A stretch of DNA of 5,069 nt from Limisphaerales bacterium (GCA_025356925.1 JANXQE010000744.1:1-5069); one strand, 5' to 3'. Counted from the first letter of the stretch, positions 1 through 5,020 are shown. Program-made: numbers and translations. The notes: generated from the sequence alone by a model not told the origin.

Positions 1-448
1 TCAGCCCGGTGAGGTCAGCCACGACTGCGTCCCTCCAGTGTCCCGGGACCAGGAACGTTGCGGAGATGCCGAGGACCAGGAACGCCAGGCCAGACCAGCG
101 CAGCAACGGCCGCGCGGCTCTTCCATGCAGCCAGAGGGCCAGGATCGTCGTGCACAGACCTACCCCTGAGGCGATAAGCCGATGACTATGCTCATAAAAA
201 ACTCCTCCCACCCACTGGGAGAAAGGAAAGAAGAACATGTTATAGCCGAAGGTATTCGGCCAATCCGGCACCGCCATACCCGCCCCGTGGCTGGTCACTA
301 GCCCCCCGGCGCTGAGTAGCGCGAAAGTAGCGACGGCGGTGAAAACCGCAAAGCCATGGAGGGCGCGAGGAATCACGGGGAGATGCGAATGAATCTCATT
401 CTCGGTTTGCGTCGGCGGCTCAAAGCCATAGCGGAGCCGCCGTGGCAA
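1..448 (-). CDS. ctaA: Heme A synthase, COX15/CtaA family (N-terminal part, cut by left window edge)
   Basis: COX15/CtaA proteins are integral membrane enzymes that oxidise the C8 methyl of heme O to a formyl group, making heme A for aa3-type cytochrome c oxidases. I translated the minus strand by hand. It shows a first membrane helix ending in AGGLVTS, then HGAGMAVPDWPNTFGYN, a loop, and FYEHSHRLIAS. The EHSHR motif carries a conserved heme-ligand histidine and leads into the second helix. A further hydrophobic stretch follows before the frame runs off at base 1, so roughly half or more of the protein is missing. The start is uncertain: the frame opens after a TGA at 478-476 and has no ATG. 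TTG at 448 gives a cytoplasmic tail of about 35 residues, and GTG at 376 gives about 11. Neither has a good ribosome binding site, and a GC-rich hairpin (430-465) covers the TTG. The gene lies 31 bp behind the cupredoxin-like gene, so one transcript is likely. Confidence 0.85.
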   Translation of the reverse strand, partial: MPRRLRYGFEPPTQTENEIHSHLPVIPRALHGFAVFTAVATFALLSAGGLVTSHGAGMAVPDWPNTFGYNMFFFPFSQWVGGVFYEHSHRLIASGVGLCTTILALWLHGRAARPLLRWSGLAFLVLGISATFLVPGHWRDAVVADLTGL

Positions 449-465
449 TCCCGCTGGCGGCCGCT
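430..465. repeat. GC-rich imperfect hairpin between cupredoxin gene and ctaA
   Basis: AGCGG (430-434) pairs with CCGCT (461-465) and CCGCC (437-441) pairs with GGCGG (456-460), with a two-base AG bulge and a 14-base loop. This gives a ten-base-pair, nearly all G:C stem. No T-run follows on the minus strand, so it is not a canonical intrinsic terminator. In the minus-strand transcript it sits between the cupredoxin stop and the GTG candidate start of ctaA. It could damp read-through, stabilise the upstream mRNA, or occlude the TTG candidate start at 448. It may also be chance in GC-rich DNA. Confidence 0.35.
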
Positions 466-479
466 GAGGATCCCGTCAG

Positions 480-1190
480 CTATTTCACTTCCAAGGCCAG
501 GTCGACTTTGGCAGGTGCTCCCTCTTTGACTTCGACCTCCTGGGTGACGACGCCTGCTTTGCGGTGAGCGGCTTTAATCGTGTATTTTCCGGGAGGAACG
601 TTCGCGATTTTGAAAGTGCCATCTTTGGCTGAGATCGCGAAGTAGGGGTGATCGAAAACACTCACCCAGGCGAACATCCAGGGGTGAACATCGCATTTGA
701 ACTTTAAGAAGGCTTCCGGCTTGGCAAACGCGAAGGAAAGTTCCGGGCCGTTTGGCATCTGGGCCATGTTCTGCTCTTTGTTTCCCGAGTCCGGGTTGGG
801 CAGATCATGAATGTTGTGCAGCACTGGGTCGGAGTTCTTGATTTGGATTTTCTGATCGGTCTGAACCGCAAGGATTTGAGGAACGTACTCGCAGCCCCGC
901 TGGTCGAGCGCCGCGGGAGGAGCCGAAGCACCGGTGGATTTACCGCTGATACCCTCTACAGACACAACCACATCGGCGAGCTCGCCGCCCGAACCGACGA
1001 CGTAAAAATGGGTGGTCGGCAGCTCGGAGTGGAGCTTGCCGCAAGTTGGATCGTCTTTCAGCGGAGTGATGTCCTTTTCCTTTGGCGGGGTTCCTTTGAG
1101 GGTGATCGTCCCGGTGATGTCGCCGGCGGCAGCCAATTGGCCGGCAACGGCCAGCGCGCTAAGTGTAAGCAGTACAGTAGTTTTGTTCAT
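480..1190 (-). CDS. Exported cupredoxin-like copper protein with carboxypeptidase-regulatory-like C-terminus
   Basis: This is a 236-residue exported protein. Residues 1-22 form a signal peptide (MNK, a hydrophobic core, then AAA before G23). I chose the start at 1190 because the signal peptide begins there; a longer frame reaching 1232 would put 14 polar residues in front of it. Residues 23-85 are beta-rich, and C50 (DPTCGK) and C100 (RGCEY) could form a disulfide. Residues about 100-180 look like a cupredoxin: LHNIH (H125, H128) followed by KCDVHPWM (C166, H169, M172). The Cys-x2-His-x2-Met spacing is the one I know from amicyanin-type type-1 copper sites. Residues about 183-236 (DGTFKIANVPPGKYTI) resemble a carboxypeptidase-regulatory or prealbumin-like beta domain. 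The gene lies directly upstream of heme A synthase, which suggests a periplasmic electron carrier or copper-handling role near a heme-copper oxidase. No clear Shine-Dalgarno sequence precedes the ATG. The exact redox partner is unknown. Confidence 0.8.
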   Translation of the reverse strand: MNKTTVLLTLSALAVAGQLAAAGDITGTITLKGTPPKEKDITPLKDDPTCGKLHSELPTTHFYVVGSGGELADVVVSVEGISGKSTGASAPPAALDQRGCEYVPQILAVQTDQKIQIKNSDPVLHNIHDLPNPDSGNKEQNMAQMPNGPELSFAFAKPEAFLKFKCDVHPWMFAWVSVFDHPYFAISAKDGTFKIANVPPGKYTIKAAHRKAGVVTQEVEVKEGAPAKVDLALEVK

Positions 1191-1360
1191 ATCTAAGGTT
1201 TCTGATTCGAAAAAGCCGGAGGAACCTAGCACTCGACTTATGACGACGCAAGCAGTTTGTAGCTATATTAAGCATACTTATTAGCGCCCATTATGTCCGC
1301 TGGAATCCAGCTTCGGAGTCAATCAAGATCAAGTCTGACGTCTTCATCAGGCTACTCTCG
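1191..1360. other. Intergenic region upstream of the cupredoxin gene
   Basis: This stretch separates the minus-strand copper/heme genes from the decayed plus-strand region. It is locally AT-rich around 1258-1285 and includes a short TAAG/CTTA inverted repeat (1269-1280). The promoter of the cupredoxin gene should lie here. I found TAATAT-like -10 candidates on the minus strand but no convincing -35 partner at 16-18 bases, so I do not assign one. A plus-strand frame opening at 1293 is not recognisable as a protein. Confidence 0.4.
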
Positions 1361-1792
1361 TTGTCGCCATCATTACCTGGTCGAGCTGAGGTCGGGCTTC
1401 AACGGCGGGCCGATATTACCCGTGCCGGCCGGATCGTTCAACTACGAGGAACCACTTACGACCTTACACTGCGCGATCGCATCATCATTTTCGAGGATTC
1501 AAAGGGGACGGGCCATTTTGACAAGCGAACGGTTTTTTGGGATCAAGGCAAACGCCTGACCAGCATCGCTGTGGGTTTCGGGGGCGTTTTCGCCACTTGC
1601 GCTCCGAATCTGATTTTCATTCCCGACCGCAACGGAGACGACGTTCCGGATGGCCCGCCGGAAATCCTGCTTGCTGGGTGGAACGGCGATGTGGTGCGCC
1701 ATAACGTTGTGAACGGTCTGAAATGGGGGCCCGACAGCGGTTCACCGTTTGATCTTTTATGGATAAAATGTGATCTTGCACCGCGGCACTGA
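1361..1792 (+). pseudogene. Remnant of a PVC-type membrane-bound dehydrogenase / heme-binding CxxCH protein
   Basis: Residues about 37-125 of this 143-residue frame (bases about 1469-1735) match my memory of the beta-propeller part of the large PVC-type dehydrogenase-like proteins (TIGR02604 / DUF7133 type). Landmarks are RIIIFEDSKGTGHFDKRTVFW, the glycine-rich VGFGGVF, IPDRNGDDVPDGPPE with its Asp-rich loop, and NGLKWGPD. In intact relatives the last motif continues as GPDGWLYG. Here it turns abruptly into unrelated sequence (SGSPFDLLW...) and stops at 1792. The upstream 36 residues are also unlike the family. Full-length relatives usually exceed 800 residues, with a C-terminal cytochrome c CxxCH domain and often a signal peptide; all of these are missing. 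I read it as an internal fragment left by deletion or recombination, with no function expected for the product. A short functional protein is possible but unlikely. No ribosome binding site is evident at 1361. Confidence 0.75.
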
Positions 1793-2058
1793 GATCGCCC
1801 TCCCCAAAACCAGCCGAACCCTCCAGCGATGCGCGGAGGCCGCATCCTCACTTCCATTCACATGAGGAACATGCACGAAATCATACGCCCTAAGGACATC
1901 TTCAAGCGCTTGGATGGCAAAGACAACCGCAGCCCAGAGCGAAGCCTAAATGACAAAACTGTCATGCAAATTTTATGGTTGTGTCGTGCGTTTCCGCTAC
2001 CCTGCTACACGGCTCATCACATCGCGGCCACCTCACAAACAGTAAGAAAAGAGAACGT
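1793..2058 (+). other. Unassigned region between the dehydrogenase remnant and the VirK-like gene
   Basis: I recognise no gene here. A plus-strand frame (1829-2062) would encode 77 residues (MRGGRILTSIHMRNMHE...), and a minus-strand frame across about 1740-1950 also reads as moderately protein-like (ALEDVLRAYDFVHVPHV) but lacks a convincing start and ends at a TAA near 1760. Neither matches a family I know, so either could be decayed coding DNA. The AT-rich part from about 1945 to 1985 contains an inverted repeat (1950-1965) and is the most likely place for a promoter serving the downstream genes. Confidence 0.4.
1950..1965. promoter_or_regulatory. Perfect inverted repeat ATGACA-AAAC-TGTCAT, candidate operator/promoter
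   Basis: ATGACA (1950-1955) and TGTCAT (1960-1965) form a perfect 6-4-6 inverted repeat. ATGACA differs from TTGACA by one base and could act as a -35 element, with a weak TTATGG (1973-1978) at 17 bases. A dimeric regulator could bind across it. The right half, CTGTCAT preceded by AAAA, also resembles one half of an enterobacterial Pho box, but the left half does not fit as a direct repeat. It lies about 95 bp upstream of the small broken gene and 300 bp upstream of the VirK-like gene. Confidence 0.3.
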
Positions 2059-2267
2059 ATGAAGCCAAACAATGTTCAAAAAGCAGCTTCCTGTCCATCG
2101 CTGCTCAGCTTATAGTCCACGCCCATCATATCGAGCTGCTGTGTCTGATGCTCATGGGGATGGCCACCGGGCCAGTGGCAAATCCGGCGACTTCCCTGGC
2201 TGCGGCTCGTGAGCATTTTGCATTACCATTAACCACATCCCTGGCGGACAAGCTGACTGTAAGCTAA
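2059..2267 (+). pseudogene. Small exported-looking protein gene broken by a one-base slip in an A5 tract
   Basis: ATG at 2059 follows a purine-rich AAGAAAAGAG stretch (2044-2053), a plausible ribosome binding site. As read, it encodes MKPNNVQKAASCPSLLSL and then stops. Adding one A to the A5 tract at 2078-2082 joins it to an open frame that continues to TAA at 2265-2267. The restored product would be 69 residues: a short N-terminus with K2 and K8, a hydrophobic stretch (SFLSIAAQLIV; LLCLMLMGMA), then a hydrophilic tail ending ADKLTVS. That resembles a signal peptide or anchor with a short mature part. The TAA overlaps the VirK-like ATG by one base (TAATG), an arrangement typical of translational coupling. 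It could be a genuine frameshift mutation, a homopolymer sequencing error, or chance. Even unrepaired, an in-frame ATG at 2148 would give 39 residues ending at the same TAA. I do not recognise the family. Confidence 0.35.
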
Positions 2268-3277
2268 TGATTTTGCTTTTTCAACTGCTCCGCACCGCCC
2301 GACAGGTCCACCCTGACCCCGGCTGGTGGGATCGGCTTTCGCGGGTTAAATACTGCGCCCGCGGGCTGCTCTTGCCGCGTCTGACCCGGAAATGGTTCGA
2401 TATTCTCGACACCTCCAAGCTCGCCGTCATCGGCCGGAATCATCCGCATATCTTCAGCAAGCTGCAACGCTCCTACCTGGATCGAAGTCCCGGGCCGTGG
2501 TCCCGGTTGCAGGCCCTCAAAAACCACTACCGATTTGTCACCTTGCGGCTTTCCGACGACTCGGTCCACAGGATCTACGGCTCGTCGGGTCTGGTCCTGA
2601 CCCGGATCCCGCTGGCCGGTGCAGGAAGCATCGAGCTCCGCCTCAGCTATTACGACTCCCTGAGCAAAGAGGGCGAGATGTGCCTGGCGGTGCATGACGG
2701 AGACACCGGAGGACTACTCGCTACGCTCTCGTTTTGCGTCACTCGATACGAGGCCAGCCGAACGGAAGTCTTCGTCGGCGGGTTGCAAGGTTTCACGAGC
2801 CCAAGCCAGAAGGAGCGGATTATTACGATCACGCGTTCTTTGCACGGGTTGCGGCCCAAGGCACTGCTGTTGTTCGCGCTGCAACAGCTCGCGGCAGTTT
2901 GGCATCTGGACTCGATTCGAGCGGTAAGCGACTCCCAGCATGTGTATCGCCATTATCGCAAGCGCAAGAAAGTGGCCATGTCCTATGATGAGTTCTGGCT
3001 CGAATCCGGCGGCCAGCCCGGTGCTGACGGGCTGTTTGCTTTGCCTACGACCGCTGCTCCTCGGGATTTGACCGGGATGAAGCCCTCCAAACGCCAGATG
3101 TACCGCCGCCGTTACGTGATGCTGCAGGATTTGGCCGAACAAATCCGCCACAGCGTGGCCCGACACACCCTGCCGGCGAAAACTCCCTCGCCCCGCCAGG
3201 CGATTCTCGACCCGCGGGTTCGGGTGGGCACCGTGCCCATGCTCGATCCGATGCACTTCCAAAGCCGACCTCGCTGA
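2267..3277 (+). CDS. VirK/YbjX family protein (DUF535)
   Basis: This is a 336-residue cytoplasmic-looking protein of the DUF535 family, close in length to E. coli YbjX and Shigella/Salmonella VirK. Family landmarks appear in order: NHP (58-60) and the LQALKNHYRF block (81-90), KEGEM (134-138), the GGLQGF motif (171-176), LHGLRPKALL (192-201), YDEFWLESGG (240-249), and SKRQMYRRRYVML near 274-286. Enterobacterial members are known as virulence or stress genes, linked to PhoP-regulated antimicrobial peptide resistance or to VirG (IcsA) production. No biochemical activity is firmly established, so I assign none. The ATG at 2267 overlaps a TAA stop and lacks its own clear Shine-Dalgarno sequence. 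The tail after residue 300 (basic and proline-containing) lies beyond the conserved domain. The gene is flanked by decayed DNA and an unrelated sigma module, and looks like a stand-alone unit. Family call is confident; function is not. Confidence 0.85.
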   Translation: MILLFQLLRTARQVHPDPGWWDRLSRVKYCARGLLLPRLTRKWFDILDTSKLAVIGRNHPHIFSKLQRSYLDRSPGPWSRLQALKNHYRFVTLRLSDDSVHRIYGSSGLVLTRIPLAGAGSIELRLSYYDSLSKEGEMCLAVHDGDTGGLLATLSFCVTRYEASRTEVFVGGLQGFTSPSQKERIITITRSLHGLRPKALLLFALQQLAAVWHLDSIRAVSDSQHVYRHYRKRKKVAMSYDEFWLESGGQPGADGLFALPTTAAPRDLTGMKPSKRQMYRRRYVMLQDLAEQIRHSVARHTLPAKTPSPRQAILDPRVRVGTVPMLDPMHFQSRPR

Positions 3278-3299
3278 GTCTGCGCTTGCTTTAGCAGAC
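3278..3299 (+). terminator. Hairpin immediately after the VirK-like stop codon
   Basis: GTCTGC (3278-3283) and GCAGAC (3294-3299) form a six-base-pair perfect stem around a ten-base loop. It begins at the base after the TGA stop of the VirK-like gene. No T-run follows (GGATCTGCG), so intrinsic termination would be weak. It may act as a 3' stabiliser or a partial terminator. Confidence 0.3.
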
Positions 3300-3596
3300 G
3301 GATCTGCGCCAACGACTGTTGTTCGACTCCCGGATCACACATTTCACACCTCGGCCTTGCCCCTGAGTTTTCCTCGGTCCGGGCGTTCTTCCTTTTCCCT
3401 CGCGTCTGTGAGGCCCCGATTCCCGGGAAACCATGGGGAAATCGGATCGATGTCTGGAAACATCCCGAGTCGTCGGGGCGCGGCAGGAGAAGCTCGTCAA
3501 ACTCACGATTGCTTTATAGAATCGCGACTGGCTAGTGAACAGGAATTTGAAGGCAAAGGCTTCTTTAGGGAACTGGCTTATCCCGAACAAGCGGGT
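3300..3596 (+). other. Intergenic region upstream of the sigma factor gene
   Basis: About 300 bases lie between the VirK-like gene and the sigma factor start. The sigma frame stays open back to 3357, adding 80 codons with TTG (3357) or ATG (3450) as possible starts. That translation shows no conserved sigma sequence, so I treat it as leader. An imperfect hairpin pairs CCGATT+CCC (3416-3424) with GGG+AATCGG (3436-3445), with one bulged A. TTTATAGA at 3513-3520 is a possible -10 element, but its -35 partner is poor. I could not identify a clear ECF-type promoter (GGAAC...GTC) at correct spacing. Confidence 0.4.
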
Positions 3597-4241
3597 ATGA
3601 CAAATCACATAAGTTTGGGACCGTCCGACGATGAATTGGTGCGCCGCGCCAAGGCCGGCGATTTGGGTGCCTTCGAGGCGTTAACAAGCCGGTCCGAACA
3701 GCGAGTCTATTCTCTGGCTCTCCGGATCTTGCGCCAGGAACAGGATGCCGAAGACGTTACTCAGCAGACATTTCTCAGCGCCCTGGAAAACCTGGGCGGA
3801 TTTCGCGGCGAGGCCAGCTTTTCAACCTGGCTGCTGCGCATTGCCACTCACGCAGCCCTTAAAGTCATCCGCAAGCGGAAGGGCCTGGACCTGGTTTCCC
3901 TCGAAGAAGCGACGGAAGCGACGAACGACTCGGACGCTGTCCCGCACCCGGAATACATCGCGGATTGGCGCCAATCTCCAGAGGAACTGGTGCATAAAAA
4001 CGAGATAAACCACCTCTTGAAGGAGGCGCTCGGCCACCTGGACGAGAAACACCGGATGGTGTTTTTGTTGCGCGACGTGGAGGGACTGTCGGTCAGGGAA
4101 ACCGCGGAGGCCATGGGCTTAAGCGAAGCCAATATCAAGGTGCGACTGCTCCGCGCACGTCTTCAACTTCGGGAAATCCTGACCCGCACGTTGGGCGATC
4201 CGGATCGAGTCGTGGCGCGCTCACACGACCATGGTCATTGA
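3597..4241 (+). CDS. ECF (sigma-70 group 4) RNA polymerase sigma factor
   Basis: This is a 214-residue extracytoplasmic-function sigma factor that would direct RNA polymerase to a specific set of promoters. Region 2 spans about residues 13-95: DELVRRAKAGDLGAFEAL, then DAEDVTQQTFL (region 2.2) and FSTWLLRIATHAALKVIRKR (2.3-2.4, -10 recognition). An acidic linker (about 100-140, with EATEAT from a 9-bp tandem repeat) leads to region 4 at about 140-195. That region holds LDEKHRMVFLLRDVEGLSV and the helix-turn-helix ETAEAMGLSEANIKVRLLRARLQLRE for -35 recognition. The tail ends in His-rich SHDHGH. I chose ATG 3597 because the conserved domain begins 12 residues later, as in relatives. The upstream AGCGGG is only a weak ribosome binding site. 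The anti-sigma gene follows after 83 bp on the same strand, so the two are presumably a regulatory pair. I cannot assign a numbered ECF group from sequence alone. Confidence 0.93.
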   Translation: MTNHISLGPSDDELVRRAKAGDLGAFEALTSRSEQRVYSLALRILRQEQDAEDVTQQTFLSALENLGGFRGEASFSTWLLRIATHAALKVIRKRKGLDLVSLEEATEATNDSDAVPHPEYIADWRQSPEELVHKNEINHLLKEALGHLDEKHRMVFLLRDVEGLSVRETAEAMGLSEANIKVRLLRARLQLREILTRTLGDPDRVVARSHDHGH

Positions 4242-4324
4242 GAGCTGCCAACGGGAGGCGGTCGCAACATTTCCGTTGTAACTTTTTGTTAGGCCAAGGC
4301 TCAGTCCTGAAGGATCGAGAAGTC
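4242..4324 (+). promoter_or_regulatory. Sigma/anti-sigma spacer with a possible ECF-type -35 (TTGTAAC)
   Basis: The 83-base spacer contains TTGTAACTTTTTG (4276-4288). GTAAC resembles the -35 of some ECF promoters, for example Caulobacter SigF-type GTAACC. The best -10-like GTC (4304-4306) lies about 21 bases away, longer than the usual 16-17, so an internal promoter for the anti-sigma gene is only a weak possibility. AAGGA (4310-4314) ten bases before the ATG is a reasonable Shine-Dalgarno sequence and supports the start at 4325. Confidence 0.22.
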
Positions 4325-4576
4325 ATGAAGTGCGAAGAACTGCTAAAGTATTTGAACGAGTACGTGGATGGCACCGTGGATCTCGCTGTGTGCGAAGAGT
4401 TCGAGAAACATATGGCCGGGTGCAATCCTTGCCAAGTGGTCGTGGATAATATCCGGAAGACCATCACGCTCTACAAGGAAGATCAGCCTTACACATTGCC
4501 GACCGAGTTCCACGAGCGGCTCCACACGGCGCTTCGGCAGCGGTGGAAGGAAACGCACACTGGAGATCGGTTATGA
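4325..4576 (+). CDS. Soluble zinc-finger (zf-HC2/ZAS) anti-sigma factor
   Basis: This 83-residue protein probably binds and silences the ECF sigma factor encoded just upstream. It has the ZAS signature H29-x3-C33-x2-C36 (KHMAGCNPC) and an upstream Cys in MKCEELL (C3). C3 to H29 is 26 residues, the same spacing I recall for C11-H37-C41-C44 of the redox-sensing RsrA. An additional Cys (C23) is present. Residues about 37-50 (QVVVDNIRKTITLY) should be the helix after the zinc knuckle, followed by a C-terminal amphipathic helix (EFHERLHTALRQRW). There is no membrane segment and no periplasmic sensor domain, so the signal is probably cytoplasmic. A longer frame starts at 4238, but its first 29 residues are not domain-like, and AAGGA at 4310-4314 favours ATG 4325. 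Redox sensing is inference from cysteine spacing; simple zinc-stabilised anti-sigma activity is the safer reading. Confidence 0.88.
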   Translation: MKCEELLKYLNEYVDGTVDLAVCEEFEKHMAGCNPCQVVVDNIRKTITLYKEDQPYTLPTEFHERLHTALRQRWKETHTGDRL

Positions 4577-4611
4577 ACGGGTGTTTATCAGCCATAGGCT
4601 GGCGCGTATGA
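4573..4611 (+). other. Twelve-codon mini-ORF overlapping the anti-sigma stop and the rhodanese start
   Basis: ATG at 4573-4575 overlaps the anti-sigma TGA (4574-4576) as ATGA. The frame reads MNGCLSAIGWRV and stops at TGA 4609-4611, which in turn overlaps the rhodanese ATG (4608-4610) as ATGA. It therefore bridges the two genes exactly through stop-start overlaps. A ribosome terminating on the anti-sigma gene could reinitiate, translate 12 codons and reinitiate again on the rhodanese gene. It may be chance; no separate ribosome binding site is visible. Confidence 0.25.
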
Positions 4612-4970
4612 ATTGGCTAGCGTGGGTTATCATTGGCGGTGTGGTGGCTGCTTTCCTTGTCCTGAAACGGCTAACCATGGTGCGGCCAGAAGTGGCCCGC
4701 GATTACTTGAAACTGGGCGCCAGAGTCATCGATGTGCGCAGCGAAGCGGAGTTTCAGGCAAAGCATCTGACTGGAGCCCTGAACATTCCGCTCAATCGCC
4801 TGCGGGACGACATCGGCCAACATGCCCCGGACAGGGAGCAGGCAATTTTATTGCACTGCTTAAGCGGCGGTCGTAGTGGCATCGGCAAGGGCATTCTCAA
4901 AAAGATGGGTTATCGCAACGCGTTCAATCTCGGCTCGTACGGGCGGGCCGAGAAGATCCTCGCAGGATAG
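4608..4970 (+). CDS. Membrane-anchored single-domain rhodanese (sulfurtransferase-like)
   Basis: This is a 120-residue protein with an N-terminal membrane helix (residues about 3-19, WLAWVIIGGVVAAFLVL) followed by K20-R21, which by the positive-inside rule places the rest in the cytoplasm. Residues about 26-120 form one rhodanese domain: RVIDVRSEAEFQAKHLTGALNIPL is the typical CH2A-like segment. HCLSGGRSG carries the active-site loop with C84 as presumed persulfide-forming cysteine and R89 at its end. Such proteins move sulfane sulfur between donors and acceptors; the physiological substrate is not evident. I chose ATG 4608 because the membrane helix starts there; AGG at 4596-4598 is a weak ribosome binding site. 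It lies 31 bp after the anti-sigma gene and about 60 bp before cydA. That suggests a role in sulfur or redox homeostasis alongside cytochrome bd. Confidence 0.9.
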   Translation: MNWLAWVIIGGVVAAFLVLKRLTMVRPEVARDYLKLGARVIDVRSEAEFQAKHLTGALNIPLNRLRDDIGQHAPDREQAILLHCLSGGRSGIGKGILKKMGYRNAFNLGSYGRAEKILAG

Positions 4971-4991
4971 GCTGAGTTCCCAGAGGTGGCG

Positions 4992-5020
4992 TTGACCGTA
5001 GCCCCAGCGGTTGTTATCAC
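4992..5020 (+). promoter_or_regulatory. Possible sigma-70-like promoter upstream of cydA
   Basis: TTGACC (4992-4997) is one base from the TTGACA consensus. At a 17-base spacing lies TATCAC (5015-5020), four of six bases like TATAAT. Transcription would start near 5027, only about six bases before the cydA ATG, giving an almost leaderless mRNA; no Shine-Dalgarno sequence precedes that ATG. Alternatively cydA is read through from the rhodanese gene and this match is chance. Confidence 0.25.

Noticed and set aside
1269..1280. TAAG-CATA-CTTA inverted repeat as an operator for the cupredoxin gene
   Set aside because: Arms are only four bases and do not extend, so chance is a sufficient explanation.
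1012..1284. Plus-strand frames opposite the cupredoxin gene
   Set aside because: The minus strand encodes a signal peptide and copper-site motifs; the plus-strand translations show none.
1293..1559. Plus-strand 88-codon frame (MSAGIQLRSQ...)
   Set aside because: Overlaps the dehydrogenase remnant in another frame and shows no recognisable motif; possibly decayed DNA but unsupported.
1543..1857. Minus-strand open frame of 104 codons
   Set aside because: Antisense to the recognisable dehydrogenase remnant; the plus-strand translation clearly matches a known family.
1829..2062. Plus-strand 77-codon frame ending in an ATGA overlap with the ATG at 2059
   Set aside because: Not recognisable, no ribosome binding site, and includes the AT-rich inverted repeat; mentioned only as part of the unassigned region.
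2264..2695. Minus-strand open frame of 143 codons
   Set aside because: Antisense shadow of the N-terminal half of the VirK-like gene, with no recognisable motifs.
2714..3262. Long minus-strand open frame of 182 codons
   Set aside because: It lies wholly antisense to the VirK-like gene, which has clear family motifs; the translation is composition-driven and unlike any protein I know.
3291..3608. Minus-strand open frame of 105 codons in the sigma upstream region
   Set aside because: No family resemblance, low-complexity basic composition, and it overlaps the sigma start; treated as chance.
4279..4290. TAAC-TTTT-GTTA stem as an intrinsic terminator between sigma and anti-sigma genes
   Set aside because: A four-base A/T-rich stem with the T-run in the loop cannot act as a terminator, and the two genes are expected to be co-expressed.
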